A stretch of DNA of 64,000 nt. Origin: Burkholderiales bacterium. Its GTDB lineage: Bacteria > Pseudomonadota > Gammaproteobacteria > Burkholderiales > Burkholderiaceae_E. The stretch spans positions 1 to 64,000 of the forward strand of contig QEVL01000009.1 in assembly GCA_003577305.1 (NCBI GenBank). Direction: 5' to 3'. Shown here one piece after another: positions 35,383 through 45,338 of this stretch (position 1 is its first letter; the number at the start of each line of letters is the position of its first letter). Below the pieces are notes generated by a model. It saw only the letters and a list, made by a program, of their open reading frames with translations. It was not told the DNA's origin and ran no database searches. A program made the translations under genes and the position numbers.

Positions 35383-38193
35383 TCAGGCGGTGTCGGCGGT
35401 GTCGACAGTGTCGGCGACGGTGGTCACGCGGGCGGCCAACGGCAGCGTGAAGCGGAAGCTGCAGCCGCCGCCAGCGGGACTCTCGGCCCACAGGCGGCCC
35501 TTGTGCGACTCGACGATCGAGCGACAGATGTTCAGTCCGATGCCCATGCCTTCGGCCTTGGTGGTGAAGAAAGGCTCGAACAGCCGTTCGCGTGCGTCGG
35601 GCGACAGCCCGTTGCCGTGGTCGGTGACGCTGAACCCGGCGTGCCCGTCGGCCAGTTCGATCGCGAGCGTGACCACGCGCGGGCGCCCGGCAGGCGCCTC
35701 GCGCATCGCCTCGATGCCGTTCTTCAGCAGGTTCAGCAGCACCTGCTCGATGAGGATCGGATCGGCACAGAGCGGCGGCAGCTGCGCGGGCATCCGCGTG
35801 ATCACCTGGATGCCGAGGCGGCGCGCGTCGATCTCTGCCAGACCGACCGCGTCGGCGACGATCGCGGCGATTTCGCAGCGCCGCCGCTCGGGTTCGCTGC
35901 GCTTCACGAAGTTGCGGATGCGCCGGATCACCTCGCCGGCACGCGCGGCCTGCGCCGCGGTCTTGGCCAGCGGCGCGAGCATCTCGTCGGGCGGTATCGG
36001 CTCGCCGGCGGCCGCGCGTGCGCGGATGCGCGCCGACAGGCCCATGCAGTAGTTGGCGATCGCGGTCAGCGGCTGGTTCAGCTCGTGCGCGAGCGAAGAA
36101 GCCATCTCGCCCATCGTCACCAGTCGCGATGTGCGCTGCAGCTTGCGGTCCTGCTCGCGCTCCTGCTCCTCGATGTCGCGGCGGCGCGTGACGTCGGTGG
36201 CCACCAGCATCTCGACCGCGCTGCCGTCGACCCAGCGGATCTGGCGGCTGCGCACCTCGAACCAGCGCCCGAGCGTGGCGTCGAAGATCTCGCTCGGCCC
36301 GTCGGCGAGCTCGGCGTCGCGTGCGGCGAGCAGCGATTCGTGCCGGCGGCTGTCGGCGCCGAAGAGCCGCCGGTACATCTGGTTGGCGAACAGCAGCTCG
36401 GCCTGATCGGAGCTGCCGTCGAGCGGGCGCGCCACCACCGACACCGCGGCGTCGAGCTCGTCGAGCACCGTGGTGAAGCGCTCGTGCGCTGCGGCCAACT
36501 GCTCGCGGATGCGCTTGGGCTCGGTGACGTCGGTCATCGAGGTCATCCAGCCGGTCTGGTGGCCCTGGCGGTCGATCAGCGGAGAAACGTACATCCGTGC
36601 GTCGAACAGCGAGCCGTCCTTGCGCCGCACCTTCACCTCGAAGCCGCTGGCGGGCATTTCGCCGCGCAGCACGCGCGCCAGGATCTCGCGATTCGCCTCG
36701 GTGCTGCCCGGCGGCCAGTAGGGGTAGGGCGGCAGCGAGCCGACCAGTTCGTGCGCCTCGAAACCGACCATCCGGCAGAACGCGCGGTTCACGTAACTGA
36801 TGCGTCCGTTCATGTCGAAAGCGCGCATGCCGGTGAGCATCGAGTCTTCCATTGCCTGGCGGAAAGCGGTTTCGGCCGCCAGCGCCTGTTCGGCATTGCG
36901 CCGTTCGGTGACGTCGCGCGCCACCGCGTAGAGCAGCGGGCGCGGCGCGTCGGCATCGGCGTCGCGGCGCAACGACCAGTGCAGCCAGCGCCAGGCGGGC
37001 GGGGTGCCCGTGTCGTCAGGCAGGGTGTCGTCGCCGGCGATCGGCAGCGCCGCGCGCGACGGGTCGCGCGCCCGAAAGCGCGCCTCGAAGCTCGCCGAGG
37101 AAGCCCCGGGCTCGGCGATCTGCGCGAGCGCGGTCGCCACCTGGACGCGGTCGTCCGGGTGCACCCAGCGTTCGATGCGCCGGCGCCGCTCGCCCGTGCC
37201 CAGCACGGTCTCGAACGCCGGATTGCCGCGCACCAGCGCGCCGTCGAGCTCGAACACGCACAGCGGATCGGGCGAGAGCGTGAACAGGCGGTCGCGCTCG
37301 TACTCGGCGAACAGGCGCCGGCGCGCGTGACGCCAGAGCATCACCAGCGTGGCGAGGATCGCCAGCGACAGGCCGATGACCGCGACCACGAGCGAGCGGT
37401 CGATCAGGTGCGGCTGCATGTCGTAGGCGAAGGCGCGCAGGCGCACGCCGTGGCCGGGGGGATCGAGCGGCAGCTCGTAGCTCAGGTGCGCGAGGTCGAT
37501 CTCGAACAGCGACGAGCTGACCAGGTTGTTGCCGTCGCGATCGACGATCGACAGCTGGTAGCGGTCACGGATCGTCTGCAGCAGCGAGCCGCCGAGCATG
37601 CGGTTCAGCGAGTAGCCGACGATGGCCGCTCCGGTGAAGCCGGAGTCGTCGTAAACCGGTGCGTGAAGCTCGATCAGCACGTCGCTGGCCGGGCTGGAGA
37701 ACGGGCGGGTGAAAACCGGGCGCTGGCGCTGGCGGATCTCGGCGAGCGCCTCGGCTCCGGCCGGGTCGGCGATCGCGGCGCCGCGCATGCGTGCCGCGAT
37801 CGGCACCACTCCGCGCGCGTGTCCCGACCAGGTCACGCGTCCGTTGGCGTCGACCAGCACCAGGTAGACCGCCGATGCGCGGCGGGCGAGGAAGTCTTCG
37901 ATCGCCTTGGAGGCCGCGGCCGGGCTGCGGCGCGCCCGGGTGATCCATTCCTCGGCCACCAGGCCGACCTCGTCCTGGTCGTCGCGCAGTTCGCGGCGCA
38001 GCGCGGTCTGCGCGCTGGCCACGTCGCGGTACAGCGCCTGCTTCTGCTGGTCGATCTCGACGGTGCGCAGGTACCAGAAGAACGCGGCCATCAGCAGCGC
38101 GAACAGGCCGATGCCGAACGCGTGCGTGAGCGACAGCCAGCGGATGGCGCGCATCTCGGCACGGCGGGTCGAGGGGTCGTTCGGCGTTTTCAT
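35383..38193 (-). CDS. PAS-domain sensor histidine kinase, membrane-bound
   Basis: A 936-residue kinase. One membrane helix lies near residues 22-42, then a periplasmic sensor region of about 220 residues, then a second helix (VVAVIGLSLAILATLVMLW). At least three PAS-like modules follow, including PDPLCVFELDGALVRGNPAF and MRAFDMNGRISYVNRAFCRM. The dimerisation box SLAHELNQPLTAIANY contains phospho-accepting His703, and the ATPase domain shows NLLKNGIEA, DHGNGL and GMGIGLNI. The C-terminus repeats VADTVDTADTA. ATG 38193 has no clear ribosome binding site; the frame is open to 38325. Confidence 0.86.
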   Translation of the reverse strand: MKTPNDPSTRRAEMRAIRWLSLTHAFGIGLFALLMAAFFWYLRTVEIDQQKQALYRDVASAQTALRRELRDDQDEVGLVAEEWITRARRSPAAASKAIEDFLARRASAVYLVLVDANGRVTWSGHARGVVPIAARMRGAAIADPAGAEALAEIRQRQRPVFTRPFSSPASDVLIELHAPVYDDSGFTGAAIVGYSLNRMLGGSLLQTIRDRYQLSIVDRDGNNLVSSSLFEIDLAHLSYELPLDPPGHGVRLRAFAYDMQPHLIDRSLVVAVIGLSLAILATLVMLWRHARRRLFAEYERDRLFTLSPDPLCVFELDGALVRGNPAFETVLGTGERRRRIERWVHPDDRVQVATALAQIAEPGASSASFEARFRARDPSRAALPIAGDDTLPDDTGTPPAWRWLHWSLRRDADADAPRPLLYAVARDVTERRNAEQALAAETAFRQAMEDSMLTGMRAFDMNGRISYVNRAFCRMVGFEAHELVGSLPPYPYWPPGSTEANREILARVLRGEMPASGFEVKVRRKDGSLFDARMYVSPLIDRQGHQTGWMTSMTDVTEPKRIREQLAAAHERFTTVLDELDAAVSVVARPLDGSSDQAELLFANQMYRRLFGADSRRHESLLAARDAELADGPSEIFDATLGRWFEVRSRQIRWVDGSAVEMLVATDVTRRRDIEEQEREQDRKLQRTSRLVTMGEMASSLAHELNQPLTAIANYCMGLSARIRARAAAGEPIPPDEMLAPLAKTAAQAARAGEVIRRIRNFVKRSEPERRRCEIAAIVADAVGLAEIDARRLGIQVITRMPAQLPPLCADPILIEQVLLNLLKNGIEAMREAPAGRPRVVTLAIELADGHAGFSVTDHGNGLSPDARERLFEPFFTTKAEGMGIGLNICRSIVESHKGRLWAESPAGGGCSFRFTLPLAARVTTVADTVDTADTA

Positions 38194-38318
38194 GGTGCGA
38201 TCAGGCAGTGTACCGAGTGCGGCCGGAATCTCTGCCGCCGTTCGGCACGGATCGCCCTTCCGGAGCATGGAGTAAATACCACGATATGAGAATAGATTCC
38301 TCGATATAAAAATTTTCC

Positions 38319-38347
38319 TTGTCATTTGCAGGTGGCCTTCCTAGAAT
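38319..38347 (+). promoter_or_regulatory. Sigma-70-like promoter of aceE
   Basis: TTGTCA at 38319-38324, a 17-base spacer, and TAGAAT at 38342-38347 (five of six matches in each hexamer) stand 38 bases before the aceE ATG. A strongly AT-rich stretch with two CGATAT copies lies just upstream (38282-38307), possibly for regulator binding. Confidence 0.6.
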
Positions 38348-38384
38348 CGACCGGGACGATCCAACGAAGGAAAGAGGAGTTCGC

Positions 38385-41096
38385 ATGTCAGCGCTTCCGA
38401 CGCGGCCACTGGCCGCCAACGATCCTCAGGACACCGATTCGATCGAGACGAAGGAGTGGCTCGATGCGCTGGAGGCGGTCATCGATCGCGAGGGCCCGGA
38501 GCGCGCGCACTTCCTGCTCGAGCGGATGATCGACAAGGCGCGCCGCTCGGGCGCGTACATCCCGTTCTCGGCGAACACCGCGTACGTCAATACGATTCCC
38601 GCGCACCTGGAAGCACGCTCGCCGGGCAACGCCGCCTACGAGGAGCGCATCCGCTCGTTCATTCGCTGGAACGCGATGGCGATGGTGGTGCGCGCCAACC
38701 GGCACAATCCGCCCGACGGCGGCGACCTCGGCGGCCACCTGGCCTCCTTCGCGTCGCTGGCGACGATGATCGGCGCGGGCATGAACCACTTCTGGCGGGC
38801 GCCGCACGAGGGGCACGGCGGCGACCTCGTCTATTTCCAGGGACATTCGGCGCCGGGTTTCTACGGCCGTGCGTTCCTCGAGGGGCGGCTCACCGAAGAG
38901 CAGCTCGACCACTTCCGGCAGGAGGTGGGCGGCAAGGGATTGTCGTCGTATCCGCACCCGAACCTGATGCCCGAGTTCTGGCAGTTCGCGACGGTGTCGA
39001 TGGGCCTGGGTCCGCTGATGTCGATCTACCAGGCGCGTTTCCTGAAGTACCTGCACGCGCGCGGCATCGCCGACACCAGCAACCGCAAGGTCTGGGTGTT
39101 CTGCGGCGACGGGGAGATGGACGAGCCCGAATCGCTGGGCGCGATCAGCCTCGCTGCGCGCGAGAAGCTCGACAACCTGATCTTCGTCGTCAACTGCAAC
39201 CTGCAGCGCCTCGACGGTCCGGTGCGCGGCAACGGCAAGATCATCCAGGAACTCGAGGCCGAGTTCCGCGGCGCGGGCTGGAACGTGATCAAGCTGATCT
39301 GGGGCTCGTACTGGGATCCGCTGCTCGCGCGCGACAAGGACGGCATCCTGCAGCGGGTGATGGAGGAAACGGTCGACGGTGAATACCAGGCCTACAAGGC
39401 CAACGACGGCGCGTTCGTGCGCAAGCACTTCTTCGGGAAGCACCCGAAGCTGCTCGAGATGGTCTCGCGCATGACCGACGAGGACATCTGGCGCCTGAAC
39501 CGCGGCGGCCACGACCCGCACAAGGTCTACGCGGCGTTTCACGCCGCCTGGCATCACCGCGGGCAGCCGACGGTGATTCTCGCCAAGACGGTCAAGGGTT
39601 ACGGCCTGGGCCACGTCGGCGAAGCGAAGAACCCGACGCACCAGTTGAAGAAGCTCGATACCGATTCGATTCGCGCTTTCCGCGACCGCTTCAGCATCCC
39701 GATTCCGGACGAGCGGCTCGAGGAGATCCCGTTCTACATGCCCGATCCGGAAAGCCCGGAGATGAAGTACATGATGGAGCGGCGCCGCGAGCTGGGCGGC
39801 TCGCTGCCGCAGCGGCGGCGCCGCGCGAGCGAGACGCTGGCGGTGCCCGGGCTCGAGATGTTCAAGGCGGTGCTCGAGCCCACGGCCGAGGGGCGCGAGA
39901 TCTCGACGACGCAGGCCTATGTGCGCGTGCTTACTGCGCTCACCCGCGACAAGACGCTCGGGCCGCGCGTGGTGCCGATCATTCCCGACGAAGCGCGCAC
40001 TTTCGGTCTGGAAGGCATGTTCCGCCAGCTCGGCATCTACGCGCCCGAAGGGCAGAAGTACACGCCGGTCGACAAGGATCAGGTGATGTACTACCGCGAG
40101 GATGCGGCCGGGCAGATCCTGCAGGAGGGCATCAACGAGGCCGGAGCGTTCTGCTCGTGGCTCGCGGCAGCCACGTCGTATTCGACGAACGACCGCATCA
40201 TGATTCCCTTCTACACCTATTACTCGATGTTCGGCTTCCAGCGCTTCGGCGACTTCTCGTGGGCCGCCGGCGACATGCAGGCGCGCGGCTTCCTGCTCGG
40301 GGGCACTGCCGGGCGCACCACGCTGAATGGCGAAGGACTGCAGCACCAGGACGGCCACAGTCACGTGCTGGCTTCCGCGATCCCGAACTGCGTTGCCTAC
40401 GACCCGACCTTCGCGCACGAGCTGGCGGTCATCGTCCACCACGGCCTGAAGCGCATGGTGCAGGAGCAGGAGAACGTCTTCTACTACATCACCCTGATGA
40501 ACGAGAACTACGCGCATCCGGGGCTGCGCAAGGGCGACGAGGAGGGCATCGTGCGCGGCGGCTATCTGCTGCGGCCCGGCGCGAGGAAGGTCGAGCACCG
40601 GGTGCAGCTGCTCGGCTCGGGCACGATCCTGCGCGAGGTGCTCGCCGCGGCGGAGATGCTCGAGCAGGACTGGGGCGTGGCCGGCGACGTCTGGAGCATC
40701 ACCAGCTTCACCGAACTGCGCCGCGACGGGCTCGACTGCGAGCGCTGGAACCTGCTGCACCCGACCGACAAGCCGAGGCAGCCGTACGTCACGAAGCTGT
40801 TCGAGAAGACGCAGGGGCCGGTGGTCGCGTCCACCGACTACATGAAGATCTTCGCCGACCAGATCCGCCCGTTCCTGCCGCACGGCCGCCGCTATCACGT
40901 GCTCGGCACCGACGGTTTCGGACGCTCCGACTTCCGCTACCGGCTGCGCGAGCACTTCGAGGTCGATCGCCGCTTCGTGACGATCGCGGCGCTCGGGTCG
41001 CTGGCCGCGGATGGCGCCATCGCGGCGAAGAAAGTCGCCGAGGCGATCCGCAAGTACGGGATCGATCCGGCCAAGGCCAACCCGCACCACGCCTGA
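38385..41096 (+). CDS. aceE: Pyruvate dehydrogenase E1 component, homodimeric type
   Basis: A 903-residue thiamine-diphosphate enzyme that decarboxylates pyruvate and transfers the acetyl group to E2 lipoate. The thiamine-binding segment begins GDGEMDEPESLGAISLAARE and ends in NCNLQ; NTAYVNTIP and GHLASFASLATMIGAG are conserved AceE stretches near the N-terminus. ATG 38385 follows AAAGAGGAG. Length is normal for the E. coli-type E1. It leads the aceE-aceF-lpdA operon. Confidence 0.96.
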   Translation: MSALPTRPLAANDPQDTDSIETKEWLDALEAVIDREGPERAHFLLERMIDKARRSGAYIPFSANTAYVNTIPAHLEARSPGNAAYEERIRSFIRWNAMAMVVRANRHNPPDGGDLGGHLASFASLATMIGAGMNHFWRAPHEGHGGDLVYFQGHSAPGFYGRAFLEGRLTEEQLDHFRQEVGGKGLSSYPHPNLMPEFWQFATVSMGLGPLMSIYQARFLKYLHARGIADTSNRKVWVFCGDGEMDEPESLGAISLAAREKLDNLIFVVNCNLQRLDGPVRGNGKIIQELEAEFRGAGWNVIKLIWGSYWDPLLARDKDGILQRVMEETVDGEYQAYKANDGAFVRKHFFGKHPKLLEMVSRMTDEDIWRLNRGGHDPHKVYAAFHAAWHHRGQPTVILAKTVKGYGLGHVGEAKNPTHQLKKLDTDSIRAFRDRFSIPIPDERLEEIPFYMPDPESPEMKYMMERRRELGGSLPQRRRRASETLAVPGLEMFKAVLEPTAEGREISTTQAYVRVLTALTRDKTLGPRVVPIIPDEARTFGLEGMFRQLGIYAPEGQKYTPVDKDQVMYYREDAAGQILQEGINEAGAFCSWLAAATSYSTNDRIMIPFYTYYSMFGFQRFGDFSWAAGDMQARGFLLGGTAGRTTLNGEGLQHQDGHSHVLASAIPNCVAYDPTFAHELAVIVHHGLKRMVQEQENVFYYITLMNENYAHPGLRKGDEEGIVRGGYLLRPGARKVEHRVQLLGSGTILREVLAAAEMLEQDWGVAGDVWSITSFTELRRDGLDCERWNLLHPTDKPRQPYVTKLFEKTQGPVVASTDYMKIFADQIRPFLPHGRRYHVLGTDGFGRSDFRYRLREHFEVDRRFVTIAALGSLAADGAIAAKKVAEAIRKYGIDPAKANPHHA

Positions 41097-41123
41097 GCGG
41101 CTCCTTCACGAGGCAACGTCGAC

Positions 41124-42512
41124 ATGGCAACGATCGAAGTGAAGGTGCCCGACATCGGTGATTTCAAGGATGTCGAGGTGATCGAGGTACTGGTGCAGCC
41201 GGGCGACCGGGTGGCGGTGGAGCAGTCGCTGATCACGGTGGAGTCGGACAAGGCGTCGATGGAGATCCCGTCGTCGGCGGCCGGCGTGGTGAAGTCGCTG
41301 AAGGTGGCGATCGGCGACAAGGTGTCCAAGGGTTCGACGGTGCTCGAGCTCGAGCCCGACGCGGCGCAGGCCGAAGCGGCGGCAGCGCCCGCGATCGAGG
41401 CATCGGCCGGGCCCGCGGCACCCGCCGAGCCTGCGGGAGCGCAGGCCGAGCCTGCGGCAGAGCAGGCCGCGCCTGCGCCTGCTGACGTCGCGCCTGCCGA
41501 TGCGGCCGCAGCGCCCCCCGCGCCGCCGGCTCCGGCGCGGCATGCGCCGCCGGCGGTCGTGTTGATGGGCAACGGCGCCGACGCAATGGTGGTCAAGCCG
41601 CACGCGTCGCCGTCGGTGCGACGCTTCGCACGCGAACTGGGCGTCGACCTGTCGCTGGTGCGCGGCTCGGGTCCGAAGCAGCGCATCCTGCAGGACGACG
41701 TGCGTGAATGGGTCAAGGCAGTCGTCGCGAAGGCGGGTGCGCCCGATGCGGGCGCCGCGCCCGGCGCGGGCGGCGCTGCGCTCGGGCTGATTCCGTGGCC
41801 GCAGGTCGATTTCGCGAGCTTCGGGCCGATCGAGGCGAAGCCGCTCGCACGCATCCGGCGGATCTCGGCGGCCAACCTGCACCGCAACTGGGTGATGATC
41901 CCGCACGTCACCAATCACGAAGAGGCCGACATCACCGAGCTCGAGGCCTTGCGGCTGCAGCTCAATCGCGAGAACGAGAAGCAGGGCATCAAGGTCACGA
42001 TGCTGGCCTTCCTGATGAAGGCCTGCGTGGCGGCGCTGCAGAAATTCCCCGAGTTCAATGCGTCGCTGGACGGCGAGTCGCTGGTGCTCAAGCGCTACTG
42101 GCACATCGGCTTCGCGGCCGACACGCCCAACGGGCTGATGGTGCCGGTGATTCGCGACGCCGATCGCAAGGGCGTGCTGGAGCTGGCCCGCGAGAGCGCG
42201 GCGCTCGCCGCGAAGGCGCGCGAGGGCAAGCTCGCGCCCTCGGAGATGCAGGGCGGCACCTTCACCATCACCAGCCTGGGCGGCATCGGCGGCACCTCGT
42301 TCACGCCGATCATCAACGCGCCGGAAGTCGCGATTCTCGGGGTGAGCCGCTCGGCGATGCGGCCGGCCTGGGACGGCAGCGCCTTCAGGCCGCGGCTGAT
42401 GCTGCCGCTGTCGCTGTCGTACGATCATCGCGTGATCGACGGTGCTGCCGCGGCGCGCTTCAACGTGTACCTTTCGCAGCTGCTCGCCGATTTCCGGCGC
42501 GCCCTGCTGTAG
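41124..42512 (+). CDS. aceF: Dihydrolipoyllysine acetyltransferase, pyruvate dehydrogenase E2
   Basis: A 462-residue core subunit. A single lipoyl domain occupies residues 1-77 (lipoylated Lys43 in ESDKASMEIPS). An Ala/Pro-rich flexible linker runs from about 78 to 150, a peripheral-subunit-binding domain from about 158 to 195 (SPSVRRFARELGVDLSLV), and the catalytic domain follows with the active-site histidine in DHRVIDG at 435. Many relatives have two or three lipoyl domains; here there is one. It starts 27 bases after aceE. Confidence 0.95.
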   Translation: MATIEVKVPDIGDFKDVEVIEVLVQPGDRVAVEQSLITVESDKASMEIPSSAAGVVKSLKVAIGDKVSKGSTVLELEPDAAQAEAAAAPAIEASAGPAAPAEPAGAQAEPAAEQAAPAPADVAPADAAAAPPAPPAPARHAPPAVVLMGNGADAMVVKPHASPSVRRFARELGVDLSLVRGSGPKQRILQDDVREWVKAVVAKAGAPDAGAAPGAGGAALGLIPWPQVDFASFGPIEAKPLARIRRISAANLHRNWVMIPHVTNHEEADITELEALRLQLNRENEKQGIKVTMLAFLMKACVAALQKFPEFNASLDGESLVLKRYWHIGFAADTPNGLMVPVIRDADRKGVLELARESAALAAKAREGKLAPSEMQGGTFTITSLGGIGGTSFTPIINAPEVAILGVSRSAMRPAWDGSAFRPRLMLPLSLSYDHRVIDGAAAARFNVYLSQLLADFRRALL

Positions 42513-42550
42513 TCCCGCTACCCTGGAACCCTCATCGCCGCGAGTCGACC

Positions 42551-44014
42551 ATGAGCCAGACGATCGAAGTGAAGGTGCCCGACATCGAATGCCGCCTGCT
42601 GGTGCTCGGCGGCGGGCCCGGCGGCTACTCGGCGGCGTTTCGCGCGGCCGACCTCGGCCTGGACACGGTGCTCGTCGAGCGCTACGCGACGCTGGGCGGC
42701 GTGTGCCTGAACGTGGGCTGCATTCCATCGAAGACGCTGCTGCACGTCGCCTCGGTGATCGACGAGGCGCGCCATGTCGCGCGCGCCGGCGTCGAATTCG
42801 GCGCGCCGCGCATCGACCTCGAGCGGCTGCGCGCACACAAGGCCGCGGTGGTGGGCAAGCTCACCGGCGGACTCGCGGCCATGGCGAAGTCGCGCAAGGT
42901 GCGCGTGGTGCGCGGCTACGGACACTTCCTCGACGCGCATCACCTGGAAGTCGAACTCACCACCGGCACGGGCCAGGACAAGACCGGCGAGAAGCAGGTG
43001 GTGCGCTTCGAGCAGGCGATCGTCGCCGCGGGCTCGATGGCGGCGCGGCTGCCGTTGCTGCCCGAAGATCCGCGCATCGTCGATTCCACCGGGGCGCTCG
43101 GGCTCGCAGCGGTGCCGAAGCGGATGCTGGTGATCGGCGGGGGCATCATCGGCCTGGAGATGGCCACCGTCTACTCGACGCTGGGCGCGCGCATCGACGT
43201 GGTCGAGATGCTCGACGGGCTGATGACCGGCGCCGACCGCGACCTGGTCAAGGTCTGGCAGCGGCACAACGAGACGCGCTTCGACCGCGTGATGCTGCGC
43301 ACGAAGACGGCGCGCGCCGAGGCTGCGGCCGAGGGCATCCGCGTCTGGTTCGAAGGCGAGGGCGCGCCCGCCGAGGCGCAGCTGTACGACCTCGTTCTGA
43401 GCGCGGTCGGGCGCACGCCCAATGGCCGCAAGATCGGCGCCGAGCGCGCCGGCATCGATGTGGACGAGCGCGGCTTCATCGCAGTCGACCGGCAGATGCG
43501 CACCAACCTCGCGCACGTGTTCGCGATCGGCGACATCGTCGGCCAGCCGATGCTGGCGCACAAGGCGGTGCACCAGGGGCACGTCGCCGCCGAAGCGGCG
43601 GCCGGGCAGAAGAGCTTCTTCGACGCGCGGGTGATCCCGTCGGTTGCGTACACCGATCCGGAAGTCGCCTGGGCGGGGCTCACCGAGGAGGAGGCGCGCG
43701 CGCAGGGGCTGGCGGTGGGCAAGGCGGTGTTCCCGTGGTCGGCATCGGCGCGCGCGATTGCCAATGGTCGCGACGAGGGATTCACCCGGCTGCTGTTCGA
43801 CGAGCAGACGAACCGGATCGTCGGCGGCGCGATCGTCGGCACGCACGCGGGCGACATGATCGGCGAGATCGCGCTGGCGATCGAAATGGGCGCCGACGCG
43901 ACCGACATCGGCCGCACGATCCACCCGCACCCCACGCTGGGCGAATCGATCGGCCAGGCGGCCGAGCTGCACGAAGGCACGTGCACCGACCTGCTGCCCC
44001 GGCGCAAGCGGTGA
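42551..44014 (+). CDS. lpdA: Dihydrolipoyl dehydrogenase, pyruvate dehydrogenase E3
   Basis: A 487-residue flavoprotein that reoxidises dihydrolipoamide with NAD. The FAD loop GGGPGGYSAAFRAADLG, the redox-active cysteines in GGVCLNVGCIPSK (Cys52 and Cys57), an NAD loop VIGGGIIGLEMATVYSTLG and the C-terminal HPHPTLGE base are all present. The first twelve residues, MSQTIEVKVPDI, are the start of a lipoyl domain, as in the lipoyl-carrying Lpd of many betaproteobacteria, but the remaining 70 or more residues of that domain are missing and the FAD domain follows at once. Activity should be unaffected. Confidence 0.95.
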   Translation: MSQTIEVKVPDIECRLLVLGGGPGGYSAAFRAADLGLDTVLVERYATLGGVCLNVGCIPSKTLLHVASVIDEARHVARAGVEFGAPRIDLERLRAHKAAVVGKLTGGLAAMAKSRKVRVVRGYGHFLDAHHLEVELTTGTGQDKTGEKQVVRFEQAIVAAGSMAARLPLLPEDPRIVDSTGALGLAAVPKRMLVIGGGIIGLEMATVYSTLGARIDVVEMLDGLMTGADRDLVKVWQRHNETRFDRVMLRTKTARAEAAAEGIRVWFEGEGAPAEAQLYDLVLSAVGRTPNGRKIGAERAGIDVDERGFIAVDRQMRTNLAHVFAIGDIVGQPMLAHKAVHQGHVAAEAAAGQKSFFDARVIPSVAYTDPEVAWAGLTEEEARAQGLAVGKAVFPWSASARAIANGRDEGFTRLLFDEQTNRIVGGAIVGTHAGDMIGEIALAIEMGADATDIGRTIHPHPTLGESIGQAAELHEGTCTDLLPRRKR

Positions 44015-44129
44015 TTGGCGGCTTCGTCGGCATCCTGCGCGGATGCCGGTGGCCGCCCCGGCGCCGGCGAGGAGCGGCCAAACGGAGGCGCCCGGCCTCA
44101 GGGAGTCTCGATCGCGTTTACACTTCCGG

Positions 44130-44151
44130 CATGTCCTGCTGGCGGGACATG
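44130..44151. promoter_or_regulatory. Inverted repeat CATGTCC-N8-GGACATG before the TRAP receptor gene
   Basis: Perfect 7-bp arms separated by 8 bases, 66 bases upstream of the TRAP receptor start in the 203-base space after lpdA. It could be an operator or an RNA hairpin in the leader; no T-run follows, so it is not a typical terminator. Confidence 0.4.
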
Positions 44152-44217
44152 GTTTTGCCGATTCCGGGTCATCCGCAGTTGCTGACCCTTCATCAACGGT
44201 AACTGGAGCACCACACG

Positions 44218-45300
44218 ATGGATCGACGTTCCCTGATCAAGAATGCCGGTATGGCCGGCATCCTGGCCGCAGGCGTGGCACCCGCGGTGCGCGCGCAGGA
44301 GGCGGTGCGCTGGCGCCTCGCCACGAGTTTTCCGAAGTCGCTGGAGACCCTGCACGGCTGCGCGGTGAAATTCTCCGAGACCGTCAAGGCGCTGTCGGGC
44401 GGCAAGTTCGAGGTATCGGTGCACGCGGCCGGCGAGCTGATTCCGCCGTTCGGCATCGTCGATGCGCTGGCCAACGACACGATCGAGATGGGCGAGACAG
44501 CGGCCTACTACTACACCGGAAAAGACCCGGTGTTCGCGTTCAGCTGCGCGGTGCCGTTCGGCCTGGCCGCCAACCAGAACCTCGCCTGGAAAGAGCAGGG
44601 CAACGGGCGCAAGCTGCTCGACGAGGTGTTCGCCAAGTACAACTTCTTCACGCTGAGCGCACTGAACACCGGCACGCAGATGGGCGGCTGGTACCGCAAG
44701 CAGATCAAGTCGCCGGCCGACCTCAAGGGCCTGAAGATGCGCCTCGGCGGCGGCGTGTTCGGCGAATCGATGGCCAAGCTGGGCGTGGTGGCGCAGAACA
44801 TGCCCGGTGGCGAGGTGTACCAGGCGCTCGAGAAGGGCACGCTCGATGCGGCCGAATTCGTCGGCCCATACGACGACGAGAAGCTCGGCTACAACAAGGT
44901 GACCAAGTTCTACTACTACAACGCATGGTGGGAAGGCGGCGCCGACCTCGACTTCTTCGTCAACAAGAAGGCCTTCGCCAAGCTCTCGTCCGAGCACCAG
45001 GCGATCGTGCGCGCTGCCGCCGCGGTGGCCTACAACGACGGCACGACCAAGTACCTCGCGTTGAACCCGCCCGCGCTGAAGCGCATCGTGGCCAGCGGCA
45101 TCAAGTTCGTGCCGTTTCCGAAGAGCGTCGTCGACGCCGGCTTCAAGGCCGCGCAGGAGGTGTACGCGGAGCACTCGGCGAAGTCGCCCGAGTTCAAGAA
45201 GATCTTCGAGGACATGCGCGCGTTCCAGCGCGACCAGATCCTCTGGAACCGCGTCTCCGAACTGCAGTTCATGCAGACGATGGCGTCGGTCAAGATCTGA
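44218..45300 (+). CDS. TRAP transporter receptor, 2-oxo-acid (TakP-like) group
   Basis: A 360-residue exported receptor with a twin-arginine-like start (MDRRSLIKNAGMAGILAAGV) and cleavage near VRA. The mature sequence AVRWRLATSFPKSLETLHGC, GTQMGGWYRKQIKSPADLKG and FVGPYDDEKLGYNKVTKFYY matches the large receptors that pair with long DctM subunits; the best-known relative, TakP of Rhodobacter, binds pyruvate and other 2-oxo acids. The matching permease genes lie downstream on the opposite strand, separated by a shared terminator. The location next to pyruvate dehydrogenase is suggestive only. Confidence 0.85.
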   Translation: MDRRSLIKNAGMAGILAAGVAPAVRAQEAVRWRLATSFPKSLETLHGCAVKFSETVKALSGGKFEVSVHAAGELIPPFGIVDALANDTIEMGETAAYYYTGKDPVFAFSCAVPFGLAANQNLAWKEQGNGRKLLDEVFAKYNFFTLSALNTGTQMGGWYRKQIKSPADLKGLKMRLGGGVFGESMAKLGVVAQNMPGGEVYQALEKGTLDAAEFVGPYDDEKLGYNKVTKFYYYNAWWEGGADLDFFVNKKAFAKLSSEHQAIVRAAAAVAYNDGTTKYLALNPPALKRIVASGIKFVPFPKSVVDAGFKAAQEVYAEHSAKSPEFKKIFEDMRAFQRDQILWNRVSELQFMQTMASVKI

Positions 45301-45338
45301 GGCAGCCCCGCGGGTTGCTGCGCCGCCCCCGAGGGAAG

